From the NCBI GenBank assembly GCA_938029995.1, contig CALHGI010000349.1:1-17232 (forward strand): DNA of 17,232 nt, in the 5' to 3' direction. Position 1 is the first letter of the stretch; the number at the start of each line of letters is the position of its first letter. This DNA is from an uncultured cyanobacterium. GTDB lineage: Bacteria > Cyanobacteriota > Cyanobacteriia > Phormidesmidales > Phormidesmidaceae. Below, piece after piece: positions 7,995 through 15,970 of this stretch. A program made the translations under genes and the position numbers. The notes beneath the pieces are model-generated. The model saw nothing but the letters and a program-made list of their open reading frames with translations, made no database searches and was not told the origin of the DNA.

Positions 7995-8125
7995 AGCGAA
8001 TGGTGTAGCGAGAACTATGTGTTTTCGGTTGTAAGTTCTTTTAGGGTAAGTTTTTTTAGGCTACGGTAGGGGAAGGGTTTGAAGAATGTAATGGGCGAGT
8101 TGATATCCCCTCTATCTCAGCTGCT

Positions 8126-8800
8126 ATGGCTTACTCGATTCCCCATATTTTGCAGTGTTATGCCCAGGGCTATTTTTTAATGGCCGATAGTGATTATCAA
8201 ACACTGAATTGGTATTCCAGTCGTAAACGGGCCTTAATTCCGTTGGATGATCGATTTCGTTACCCAAAATCGTTGCGGCGGGTGCTGAATCAGAATCGGT
8301 TTGAGATTGCGTTTAATCGTGATTTTAATGGGGTGATTGAAGGGTGCGCCGATCGCAAAACCACCTGGATTTCTGATGAACTCAAGGCGATTTACCGCAT
8401 GTTGCATCGGGCGGGCTATGCCCATAGCTTTGAGGCGTGGCAAGGGGACCAGCTGGCGGGGGCTATTTTGGGGATTGTGCTGGGGGGAGCGTTTATTGGG
8501 GAGTCGATGTTTTTTACGATTCCTGATGGATCAAAGGTGGCGATGGTCAGGCTGGTGGAGTGGCTGCGATCGCAAAATTTCCTTGTCTTTGATGCCCAAA
8601 TGATGAATCCCCACCTGGAGCGCTTTGGGGCCTACGTGATTGAAGCAGAAGTATACGAAGGGATCTTGGCCGAAGCGGTGCAGCTGCCCTGTCGATTTTT
8701 ACCCCCGGCCCTACCCACCCGGCCCATGTCCCGCAGAGCTATAAAGCTCCAGGAGTATAATCCCGACTGGAGTGATGGAACCCCGTCAGGACATGCTTAA
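8126..8800 (+). CDS. aat: Leucyl/phenylalanyl-tRNA--protein transferase
   Basis: 224 aa, normal length. Aat transfers Leu or Phe from aminoacyl-tRNA to proteins with N-terminal Arg or Lys, marking them for ClpS/ClpAP degradation (N-end rule), in the cytoplasm. Family motifs are in order: YAQGYFLMAD (residues 12-21), ALIPLDDRFRYPKSLRRVL (36-54), FNGVIEGCADRKTTWI (67-82), YRMLHRAGYAHSFEAW (90-105), GGAFIGESMFF (120-130) and FDAQMMNPHLERFGA (155-169). The usual GYFPMA is GYFLMA here, a mild change. The ATG at 8126 precedes the conserved N-terminus; no Shine-Dalgarno is visible. A HIP1 site lies inside at 8566-8573. A weak ACCCCGT...ACGGGGT inverted repeat spans the stop codon and lacks a T-run. 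Confidence 0.96.
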   Translation: MAYSIPHILQCYAQGYFLMADSDYQTLNWYSSRKRALIPLDDRFRYPKSLRRVLNQNRFEIAFNRDFNGVIEGCADRKTTWISDELKAIYRMLHRAGYAHSFEAWQGDQLAGAILGIVLGGAFIGESMFFTIPDGSKVAMVRLVEWLRSQNFLVFDAQMMNPHLERFGAYVIEAEVYEGILAEAVQLPCRFLPPALPTRPMSRRAIKLQEYNPDWSDGTPSGHA

Positions 8801-8827
8801 CACAGGCCGCAACGGGGTCCCATGGAC

Positions 8828-9010
8828 TTAATGTTCTAGGCAAGAACGAACGGGAACCCATTGGCACACGAGCTTGCCATTAATGGATTGCCATGTGGCG
8901 ACTAGTTGCGATCGCTTATCCGGGCGAGAGTCCCGAGGTGGAACAGCACGATACGCATTCGATGGATGGGCATAGGTCAGCATCCGTAGGCACTCCTCAA
9001 ATTCAATCAT
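8828..9010 (-). CDS. Possible small protein, 60 aa
   Basis: From ATG at 9010 this frame encodes 60 aa: an acidic start (MIEFEECLRMLTYAH), a basic centre (RDSRPDKRSQLVA) and a C-terminal beta-like part (WQSINGKLVCQWVPVRS). I recognise no family, but the composition looks protein-like and it carries a HIP1 site at 8908-8915, as genes here often do. A GGAGGG lies about 13 bases upstream, rather far for a Shine-Dalgarno; GTG 21 bases further upstream in frame or TTG at 9073 are alternative starts. It is convergent with aat, with 27 bases between the stops. A moderate-confidence call. Confidence 0.45.
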   Translation of the reverse strand: MIEFEECLRMLTYAHPSNAYRAVPPRDSRPDKRSQLVATWQSINGKLVCQWVPVRSCLEH

Positions 9011-9517
9011 TGAGTGGCGCTGACCCTCCACAGACAAAGCTCCCGCGACCCGGCGGGCCGCACGTCCAACCAAAGGCCAGCATCAACTCTTTTGCTTTTA
9101 ATGTATGGAAGGATACATTTGCACCTAATCAATTTCGGATGGAACCTACCCAGTCCAAGCCTCTTAAGTTGGGACTGGGTAGATCAGCTGACCACTTACT
9201 GAGCTTGAAATCCTTTACAAACAAGGATTCAGGCGATTCAATACAGGGTGCATAACGAAACAATAAGGCTGCTACCTGTGAACACGGCCACACAAATGCC
9301 TGGTGACAACCAATGAGACGATTCCCAGGAGAGGCAGATTTCGTCAAGCTTTAATCTTGCTGTGGGGCCATGGGCCACAGCACCAAACGCCTTCAGCAGA
9401 TTGTTGGGGGCCTGGGTAGTGGGTGCCTCCCTGCATGGGCAATCTAACGGGTGGATTAGAGTGAATAACCGGAAACTGCCCCACTACAGACCGCTGCCCA
9501 TGCTAGCGATGGAACAC
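9011..9517. other. Stem-loop-rich interval without a convincing gene
   Basis: Between the two small minus-strand genes lie several inverted repeats: AATGTAT/ATACATT (9100-9119), CTACCCAGTCC/GGACTGGGTAG (9146-9182), AATCCTT/AAGGATT (9209-9229), GCTGTGG/CCACAGC (9359-9381), GTAGTGGG/CCCACTAC (9416-9423 with 9480-9487) and GCATGGGCA/TGCCCATGC (9433-9441 with 9495-9503). None is followed by a T-run. Open frames here cross the repeats and look random. It may hold one or more non-coding RNAs; I could not match a known RNA family (no RNase P, SRP, tmRNA or Yfr1 signature). Confidence 0.4.
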
Positions 9518-9703
9518 TTACCGACCAGACGATGACGAGGATTGGGCTGCTGTCCTAGCGGTGGGCTGTCCAGGATCTAAAACTTCCAAGTAGTCGGCCA
9601 ATTTTTGCCACTCATGGGCAGCCCTGGCATTACCTGCCTCCGCTGCAAATCGCAGGGCATTAATAATTTTATCTTTTTGGCTTTCGGTAATGGTGTAATT
9701 CAT
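9518..9703 (-). CDS. Small protein of unknown function, 61 aa
   Basis: 61 aa. Residues 1-42 are regular and helical (ITESQKDKIINALRFAAEAGN, then HEWQKLADYLEVL), followed by a Ser/Ala/Thr-rich flexible tail ending in SSSSSGR. There is no signal peptide or membrane segment. The ATG at 9703 has a strong Shine-Dalgarno (GGGAGGG, about 7 bases upstream), the best in this sparse region, which supports translation. It stands alone, upstream of and divergent from dnaE, with 331 bases between start codons. I recognise no named family. Confidence 0.65.
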   Translation of the reverse strand: MNYTITESQKDKIINALRFAAEAGNARAAHEWQKLADYLEVLDPGQPTARTAAQSSSSSGR

Positions 9704-10034
9704 CTGTTTGCCCTCCCTTGAATCGGGGTTGTAATGCCGTGAGGCTTTTATCCACTAATCGCCTTTATAGGCCTGAGACATTAGAAAGTCTGTAATTTTG
9801 ACTTCATTTCAGGGTGCAATATGCGATTAAACGCCTCAGAAACTGAACCACTTGCCATACGGGCCTCGAAACCAAGCCACCGTCATAGAGACCTTCAAAA
9901 CCATTCGTTAAATTAACTAGATGTAGCGCTATAAATCGGCTAACCTGGGTGCAGACTCTACAGCTAGTGGCTAGGTCAACGCTTCAATCCACAGCAACTG
10001 TATAGTATAATTGTACTAAAAGCGGGCGAATTCC
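9704..10034. other. Divergent intergenic region of the 61-aa gene and dnaE
   Basis: 331 bases without a credible ORF. The dnaE-proximal end carries a TATAAT box and a near-palindrome (see 10003-10018). The rest is A/T-rich with no repeat I can support. It must hold the promoters of both neighbours. Confidence 0.5.
10003..10018 (+). promoter_or_regulatory. dnaE -10 box inside a near-palindrome
   Basis: TATAAT at 10006-10011 lies 23 bases upstream of the dnaE ATG and inside TAGTATAATTGTACTA, a 16-base palindrome with a single mismatched pair. A weak -35, TTCAAT at 9983-9988, stands 17 bases upstream. A protein binding the palindrome would block the -10, so it could be an operator; this is inference. 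Confidence 0.45.
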
Positions 10035-13000
10035 ATGTCCTTTGTTGGTCTGCATATCCACAGCGATTACAGCTTGCTCGACGGAGCTAGCCAGCTGACG
10101 CCGCTGGCCGAAAAGGCCGTCGAAATGGGTATGCCCGCCATTGCCCTCACCGACCACGGTGTGATGTACGGGGCCATTGAGCTGATCAAAACCTGCAACA
10201 AGGTCGGCATCAAACCCATCATCGGCAACGAAATGTATCTGATCAACGGGGACATCACTAAGCAAGAAAAACGTCCCCGCTATCACCAGGTCATTCTCGC
10301 CAAGAACACCCAGGGCTACAAAAACCTGGTGAAGCTCACCACCAAGTCCCACCTAGATGGCGTCCAAGGGCGTGGCATCTTTTCCCGACCCTGCATCAAT
10401 AAAGAACTGCTAGAGGAATACCACGAAGGCCTGATCGTCACCAGTGCCTGCCTCGGTGGCGAAGTGCCCCAGGCCATCATGCAAGATCGTCTAGATGTGG
10501 CCTACCGCGTTGCCCAGTGGTACAAAGACCTGTTTGGCGATGACTATTACCTAGAAATCCAAGACCACGGCTCACCAGAAGACCGCATCGTAAATGTGGA
10601 ACTTGTCCGCATTGCCCGCAAACTAGATATCAAAATTATTGCTACCAACGATTCCCACTTTATTTCCTGTGGGGATGTGGAGGCCCATGACGCTCTCTTA
10701 TGTATCCAGACCGGCAAACTCGTTACCGAAGATAAACGCCTGCGCTATAGCGGCACCGAGTATCTTAAATCCGCTGACGAAATGCGTCGCCTTTTCCGTG
10801 ACCATCTGACCCAAGACATCATTGACCAGGCCGTGGTGACCACACTGGAGGTGGCGGAAAAAGTTGAACCCTACGATATTCTGGGCAATCCCCAAATCCC
10901 CAATTTTCCGGTCCCAGCAGGCCACACTGGCGAAACCTATATGGCCAAGGTTTCCCGCGATGGATTACTCGAACGGTTGAAGATTGCCTCCTACGATGAG
11001 GCTCCACCGGAATATCAGGCACGGCTGGAATACGAAATCCAGATGATGCATCAGATGGGTTTTGCCACCTACTTTCTGGTGGTGTGGGATTACATTAAGT
11101 TCGCCCGCGATACGAAAATTCCAGTGGGACCGGGGCGAGGTTCAGCGGCGGGTTCGCTGGTGGCCTACTGCATGGGTATTACCAATATTGATCCGGTACA
11201 CCACGGTTTGCTCTTCGAGCGCTTCTTAAATCCAGAACGTAATTCCATGCCTGACGTGGATACGGACTTCTGCATTGAAAAACGAGAAAAGGTCATTGAG
11301 TACGTTACGGAAAAATATGGCAAAGACCACGTAGCGCAAATTATTACCTTTAACCGCATGACGTCTAAAGCGGTGCTCAAGGACGTTGCTCGGGTATTGG
11401 ATATTCCCTACGGCGAATCCGACAAAATGGCGAAGATGATTCCGGTAGCTCGGGGTAAACCCGCGAAGCTCAAGGTGATGATTGACGCTGAAAAGACTCC
11501 TGAGAAAGCATTTCAGGAAAAATATGAAAGCGGAGACCTGGTGCCTGGCACAGCGGTCACCTATCGACGCTGGCTGGATATGGCCATCACCATTGAAGGG
11601 ACGAACAAAACCTTCGGTATGCATGCAGCTGGAGTGGTCATTTCGGCGAAACCCTTGGATGAACTGGTGCCGCTCCAGCGGAATAATGATGGCGCGGTGA
11701 TCACCCAGTACTACATGGAAGATGTGGAAGCGGTGGGCCTACTGAAAATGGACTTTTTCGGGCTGCGCAACCTCACCATGATCCAAAAGGCCGTGGACTA
11801 TGTGGAGCAGACCCGGGGTGAAACCATTGATATGGATCGGGTGGCCTACGATGATCCTGAAACCTATAAGCTCCTAAGTCGGGGAGAGTTGGGGGGTGTG
11901 TTCCAGCTAGAGTCCTCGGGCATGCGTCAGATTGTGAAGGATCTAAAGCCCGATGGTTTGGATGATATTTCATCAGTCCTGGCACTGTACCGTCCCGGTC
12001 CGCTAGATGCCGGTTTGATTCCAAAGTTTATCAACCGAAAACACGGTCGAGAACAAATCGACTATCCCCACCAGCTAATTCAGCCGATTTTAGAAGAAAC
12101 CTACGGCATCATGATCTTCCAAGAGCAGATCATGAAAATTGCCCAGGATATGGCGGGCTATTCCCTGGGAGAAGCGGACCTGCTGCGGCGGGCCATGGGT
12201 AAGAAAAAACTATCTGCCATGGAGATGCACCGGGGCAAGTTTATCGAGGGCTCCATGAAGAATGGCGTACCGCAAAAAACGGTCGAAGCCCTGTGGGATC
12301 AGATGGTGAACTTCGCCCAGTATTGCTTTAATAAAAGCCATTCCATGGCCTATGGATATGTCACTTATCAGACGGCCTATCTAAAGGCCAACTATCCAGT
12401 GGAGTACATGGCGGCACTGCTGACGGCCATCAGTGGTGACCAGGATAAGGTGCAGATGCACATTGCTAACTGCGTCAGCATGGGCATTGAAGTGCTACCA
12501 CCGGATGTGAACCGTTCAGGTGTGGACTTTACGCCGGAGAATGATTGCATTTTGTTTGGTCTGTCGGCGGTGCGAAATGTTGGATTAGGAGCCATTGAAA
12601 CGCTGATCCAAAGCCGGGAAGAAGATGGTCCGTTTACTTCGTTGCCGGAATTGTGCGATCGCATCGACCTGCGCGCCGTTAACCGCCGTGCCCTAGAAGC
12701 CCTGATCCACTCTGGGGCCCTAGACGGCCTCAACAATAACCGCCGCCAGCTCTTTTCCGACCTAGAATTTGTCGTTGACTGGGCCCAGTCCCGCGCTAAA
12801 GACCGTGAAATTGGCCAAGGCAACATCTTCGACATGATGCTGGGCAGCGGAGAGCCTGAAACTACCAGTGACAGTGCCCCTAGCAACAATAGCGGTGCCT
12901 ACGAAGCAGCCCCTAAAGCCCCCCCCACAGAAGATTACGATTCCCAGGAGCGCCTACGCTTAGAAAAAGAGCTGCTGGGCTTCTATATTTCCGACCATCC

Positions 13001-13586
13001 CCTCAAATCAGTCCAGCGTCCGGCCCGGATCTTGGCCCCCATTAACCTGGCAGAACTAGGCGACCAACCAGAAAAACTCACCCTCAGCGCCATCGTCATG
13101 ATCAGCGCCATGAAACCCATCACCACTAAAAAGGGTGACAGCATGGCCATCCTCCAGATTGAAGACCTGAGCGGCCATGCTGAAGCCGTGGTATTTCCCC
13201 GTTCTTACGCCCGCATAGGCATGCACATCAAAGCCGATGCCAGGCTCATGATTTGGGGTAAAGCCGACCGTCGTGATGATCAGGTACAGTTCATCGTTGA
13301 CGACGCTGAACCCATTGAAGATGTAAGATTAGTCACCGTGGAACTTCCCCCATCCATTGCCGGAGATATTGTCCAACAAAACCGCCTCCGCAATATTATT
13401 CAAAACCAGCAAGGGGAAGACAAGCGGGAAGCCAAAATCCCTGTGGTCGCCATGATCAGCTACAACGGTCACCGCCAAGTAGTCCGCCTCGGTGCCCAGT
13501 TCCGAGTCAAAAACCCAGAAGAAGCAGTGACAGCCCTCAAAGCCGGTGATTTTCAAGCCAAAACAGCCCCCCTCGTCAGCGCCTAA
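10035..13586 (+). CDS. dnaE: DNA polymerase III alpha subunit, complete and intein-free
   Basis: 1183 aa, full length. DnaE is the replicative polymerase catalytic subunit. Order of domains: PHP domain (residues 1 to about 215; HIHSDY with His7, His9, Asp11, and TDHG with Asp40, His41), then the C-family polymerase with catalytic Asp407 and Asp409 in MPDVDTDF and the third aspartate, Asp573, in [26 protein letters not shown] lies near 360. Fingers include [16 protein letters not shown] helix-hairpin-helix part ([24 protein letters not shown], about 875-900) and an OB fold (about 1010-1090) follow, joined by a flexible Ser/Thr/Pro-rich linker. The junction [10 protein letters not shown], where many cyanobacteria carry the split DnaE intein, is uninterrupted (Cys764). 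No clear Shine-Dalgarno. Third-position codon composition changes sharply inside the gene near 12,659. A HIP1 site is at 12655-12662. Confidence 0.98.
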   Translation: MSFVGLHIHSDYSLLDGASQLTPLAEKAVEMGMPAIALTDHGVMYGAIELIKTCNKVGIKPIIGNEMYLINGDITKQEKRPRYHQVILAKNTQGYKNLVKLTTKSHLDGVQGRGIFSRPCINKELLEEYHEGLIVTSACLGGEVPQAIMQDRLDVAYRVAQWYKDLFGDDYYLEIQDHGSPEDRIVNVELVRIARKLDIKIIATNDSHFISCGDVEAHDALLCIQTGKLVTEDKRLRYSGTEYLKSADEMRRLFRDHLTQDIIDQAVVTTLEVAEKVEPYDILGNPQIPNFPVPAGHTGETYMAKVSRDGLLERLKIASYDEAPPEYQARLEYEIQMMHQMGFATYFLVVWDYIKFARDTKIPVGPGRGSAAGSLVAYCMGITNIDPVHHGLLFERFLNPERNSMPDVDTDFCIEKREKVIEYVTEKYGKDHVAQIITFNRMTSKAVLKDVARVLDIPYGESDKMAKMIPVARGKPAKLKVMIDAEKTPEKAFQEKYESGDLVPGTAVTYRRWLDMAITIEGTNKTFGMHAAGVVISAKPLDELVPLQRNNDGAVITQYYMEDVEAVGLLKMDFFGLRNLTMIQKAVDYVEQTRGETIDMDRVAYDDPETYKLLSRGELGGVFQLESSGMRQIVKDLKPDGLDDISSVLALYRPGPLDAGLIPKFINRKHGREQIDYPHQLIQPILEETYGIMIFQEQIMKIAQDMAGYSLGEADLLRRAMGKKKLSAMEMHRGKFIEGSMKNGVPQKTVEALWDQMVNFAQYCFNKSHSMAYGYVTYQTAYLKANYPVEYMAALLTAISGDQDKVQMHIANCVSMGIEVLPPDVNRSGVDFTPENDCILFGLSAVRNVGLGAIETLIQSREEDGPFTSLPELCDRIDLRAVNRRALEALIHSGALDGLNNNRRQLFSDLEFVVDWAQSRAKDREIGQGNIFDMMLGSGEPETTSDSAPSNNSGAYEAAPKAPPTEDYDSQERLRLEKELLGFYISDHPLKSVQRPARILAPINLAELGDQPEKLTLSAIVMISAMKPITTKKGDSMAILQIEDLSGHAEAVVFPRSYARIGMHIKADARLMIWGKADRRDDQVQFIVDDAEPIEDVRLVTVELPPSIAGDIVQQNRLRNIIQNQQGEDKREAKIPVVAMISYNGHRQVVRLGAQFRVKNPEEAVTALKAGDFQAKTAPLVSA

Positions 13587-13885
13587 AGCTCTCTCACTAG
13601 TTTGTGAACCCGACGTCCACCCCATAGGTGCCAAGGGCAAGGTAAAGACACATCCACCGCGGGCAAACCCTATAGCCCATCCTTCGTAGTACAAATTTTC
13701 ATCTACCCTGGGGTTGATGGGGAATCCTGCCTATCGAAGCTGAAGCCCCTATGGAAAGAATGCTCCAGGTCTTTGATGCTGGCGTATCTTATAACGAACA
13801 CTTAATTTTTATCACCGAGCCGTCAAGATCTTCAAAGTCTACGGCACACTGGCCCAAGAGGGTTTGACACAGACTTAAGGACATT
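13587..13885. other. Intergenic region between dnaE and the lipase gene
   Basis: 299 bases. No terminator with a T-run is seen after dnaE. A 38-codon frame (13751-13867) reads MERMLQVFDAGVSYNEHLIF at its start; it has no Shine-Dalgarno and no recognised family and is not called. The lipase ribosome binding site (AAGGA, 13877-13881) is at the right end. Confidence 0.45.
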
Positions 13886-14653
13886 ATGGCTAATCCAACA
13901 GACTACAAAACTGCATTACGCTGTGCCCATTTGTCGAACGAAGTGTACCGAGATTTCAACGACCAACTGCGCTTTAGTATGCGCCCTAGCCTGGTCCCCC
14001 AATTGGTTGACATCAAACGTACAGATACACAAGTTGCCCTACTAGAAGACCCCGAAACCCAGTGTGGATATATTGTTTTTCGAGGCAGCAATGCCGACCG
14101 TGACTGGCTCACCAACTTAGATTTCTCGCGCTGGTCTGCCGTCAAAGATGCCGTACTAGACGACAAACAACTGGACTACCCGGCAATTTATGGCCCCACG
14201 GGGTCCGGGGTAAAAATGCACACAGGATTTACCAAAGCCTACCTAGCAGCCCGGTCTGAAATTCACACTACCGTTCAAAAAAGCACCATGGACCGTTGGA
14301 TCTTGACTGGCCACAGTTTAGGGGGAGCATTAGCCAAGCTATGTGCAGTGGATTTACAGTTCAACTTTTCACCGCGGATCTCAGTAGAAACCTATACGTT
14401 TGGGGCCCCTAGGGTTGGTAACAAGGCCTTCGCCGAATCCTATGACCGCCGGGTGCCTAATACATGTCGGTTCGTAAACGGTAATGATGTCATCAGTGGT
14501 TTACCCCGTCGCTGGCAACGCTACCGCCACGTCAAAACCCGCATTCGCTTCAATGCCATATTTAGCTGGCGGATTATTTCCGGCAGCTTGCAGGATCATC
14601 GGATTGATCGCTACATAGCCGAGCTGACTAAAAAGGTGGCTGAACAGGCATAG
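13886..14653 (+). CDS. Class 3 lipase family protein (alpha/beta hydrolase)
   Basis: 255 aa. The fold and triad of class 3 (fungal-type) lipases are visible: the nucleophile elbow GHSLGG at 142-147 with Ser144, the acid Asp201 in FVNGNDVISGLP, and His214 in RYRHV. GYIVFRGSNADRDWLTNLDF (61-80) supplies the oxyanion region and matches the family's FRGT-type motif; YTFGAPRVGNKAF (170-182) is also typical. Such enzymes hydrolyse ester bonds of acylglycerols or other lipids; the true substrate is unknown. No signal peptide is seen, so it is probably cytoplasmic or membrane-associated. The ATG at 13886 has AAGGA just 4 bases upstream. It stands apart from dnaE and from the peptidase gene that follows (184 bases). 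Confidence 0.92.
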   Translation: MANPTDYKTALRCAHLSNEVYRDFNDQLRFSMRPSLVPQLVDIKRTDTQVALLEDPETQCGYIVFRGSNADRDWLTNLDFSRWSAVKDAVLDDKQLDYPAIYGPTGSGVKMHTGFTKAYLAARSEIHTTVQKSTMDRWILTGHSLGGALAKLCAVDLQFNFSPRISVETYTFGAPRVGNKAFAESYDRRVPNTCRFVNGNDVISGLPRRWQRYRHVKTRIRFNAIFSWRIISGSLQDHRIDRYIAELTKKVAEQA

Positions 14654-14837
14654 ATAGGCAGAAATACGAGTGATCTTGACAGTTCCATGGCCCACTCCCT
14701 GACACGACGTTGCAACCTCCCGTTGCAAGCAATGACATCCCCTGGAGAAAAAACAGCCGTTCTAGCCCTGGCCAAGGTTTATTATCTTAAGTAGCTCACA
14801 TCAATCTGTCTGTGACGACATACCTAAAGGGGTAGCT

Positions 14838-15686
14838 ATGAAAAAAACAGGGCGGCGCAGTAGCAATATCGAAGATCGCCGGGGCAGCAACAGCTCCATA
14901 GCGGTTGGTGGTGGCGGACTAGGCGTGCTGGTTTTAGCCCTAGTGGTCACCCTCCTAGGGGGAGATCCCGGCATTATTCTAGACCAAGTGGCTGCACCCA
15001 CATCCCAAATCCCGTCCCAGCCTAGGCAAACATCCCCAGCAGAAGAGGAACTCGCCGAATTTACCTCCATTGTATTGGCTGATACCGAGGATACGTGGAA
15101 TCAGATTTTCCAAGAAGAAATTGGTCAGCCCTATCAAGAACCTGTCCTAGTACTATTCTCGGGTGCAGTCCAGTCTGGCTGCGGCGCGGCCCAATCCGCC
15201 ATGGGACCCTTTTATTGCCCTGCGGATCAGAAGGTTTATATCGACCTCAGCTTTTACAACGATCTCAAAAACCGTCACCAGGCTCCCGGTGATTTTGCCC
15301 AAGCCTACGTAGTTGCCCATGAAGTTGGTCACCATGTGCAAAATATACTGGGAATTTCCGATCAGGTACGACAGCTTCAGCGTCGAGCCAGCAAAACCGA
15401 AGCGAATCAGCTCTCAGTGCGTTTAGAACTGCAAGCAGACTGTTTTTCGGGTGTGTGGGCCAACCGAGCCGATAAAGCGCGAGACATTTTGGAACGTGGA
15501 GATATCGAAGAAGCGCTCAACGCAGCCAGTCAAATTGGAGATGACCGCTTACAGGAGCAGTCCCGTGGTTTTGTAGTTCCAGAATCATTTACCCACGGTA
15601 GTGCGGCCCAGCGCGTACGTTGGTTCAAGCAAGGACTAGCCACTGGCGATATTGAGCAATGCAATACATTTAGCAATCAAATTTAA
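14838..15686 (+). CDS. ypfJ: Neutral zinc metallopeptidase, YpfJ family
   Basis: 282 aa, normal for the family. A basic N-terminal tail (MKKTGRRSSNIEDRRG) and a single membrane helix (about residues 21-41, Gly/Leu/Val-rich) anchor it, leaving the C-terminal domain outside the cytoplasm. The catalytic motif HEVGHH at 161-166 gives zinc ligands His161 and His165 and general base Glu162. LELQADCFSGVWA (196-208) is the other family hallmark and probably supplies the third zinc ligand. CGAAQSAMGPFYCPADQKVYIDLSFY (115-140) is also conserved and has a likely disulfide pair. The ATG at 14838 has an AAGGGG Shine-Dalgarno. It belongs to the neutral zinc metallopeptidase (YpfJ-like) group, whose substrate is unknown. 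Confidence 0.93.
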   Translation: MKKTGRRSSNIEDRRGSNSSIAVGGGGLGVLVLALVVTLLGGDPGIILDQVAAPTSQIPSQPRQTSPAEEELAEFTSIVLADTEDTWNQIFQEEIGQPYQEPVLVLFSGAVQSGCGAAQSAMGPFYCPADQKVYIDLSFYNDLKNRHQAPGDFAQAYVVAHEVGHHVQNILGISDQVRQLQRRASKTEANQLSVRLELQADCFSGVWANRADKARDILERGDIEEALNAASQIGDDRLQEQSRGFVVPESFTHGSAAQRVRWFKQGLATGDIEQCNTFSNQI

Positions 15687-15970
15687 GCTGCCCAGTATAA
15701 CCTTGGTCAGTATATTTACGCTCAGAGCACTAACACCTGGGTTGAGCAGTCCTTAGGTATACGGTAGCTGGGTGAAACTTCTCCGTGTTTATACGGCCTT
15801 AGGTACCGTGGTTTTGATGTGATTTTTGTGTCTCTACGTAAGGCATGCATTAAGGTTGACATTATTGCCCCAAGTGTAAAGTAGACAGCAAGATACAGTG
15901 TTTACCGAGGCGATTCATAAGTCAGTAAGGATATCAATAGTGAAGTATGAATTGATACCCACTGATTCCG
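15687..15970. other. Intergenic region upstream of the PEP-CTERM gene
   Basis: 284 bases without a credible ORF. It has two copies of CCTTAGGTA (15751-15759, 15797-15805), two of TATACGG (15758-15764, 15790-15796), a promoter-like TTGACA at 15856 and a 7-bp inverted repeat TATCAAT/ATTGATA (15932-15957) just before the next gene. Confidence 0.45.
15856..15882 (+). promoter_or_regulatory. Possible promoter of the PEP-CTERM gene
   Basis: A perfect TTGACA (15856-15861) is followed after 15 bases by TAAAGT (15877-15882), a weak -10. It would give a leader of about 80 bases that includes the 7-bp inverted repeat at 15932-15957. Confidence 0.4.

Noticed and set aside
8893..9255. 120-codon plus-strand frame overlapping the 60-aa minus-strand gene
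   Set aside because: It runs through several inverted repeats and its translation is not protein-like.
9129..9347. 72-codon minus-strand frame in the stem-loop region
   Set aside because: It crosses the 11-bp inverted repeat and another hairpin and has no motif.
9395..9505. Considered RNase P RNA, SRP RNA, tmRNA or Yfr1
   Set aside because: The defining conserved sequences of these RNAs are absent, so no family name is given.
12392..12889. 165-codon minus-strand open frame inside dnaE
   Set aside because: It lies wholly within the well-conserved dnaE coding sequence and shows no motif; a shadow frame.
13329..13694. 121-codon minus-strand open frame across the end of dnaE
   Set aside because: Mostly antisense of the dnaE C-terminus, with no domain or ribosome binding site.
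13751..13867. 38-codon frame before the lipase gene, considered as a gene remnant
   Set aside because: Too short, no ribosome binding site, and no family recognised; no evidence for a degraded gene.
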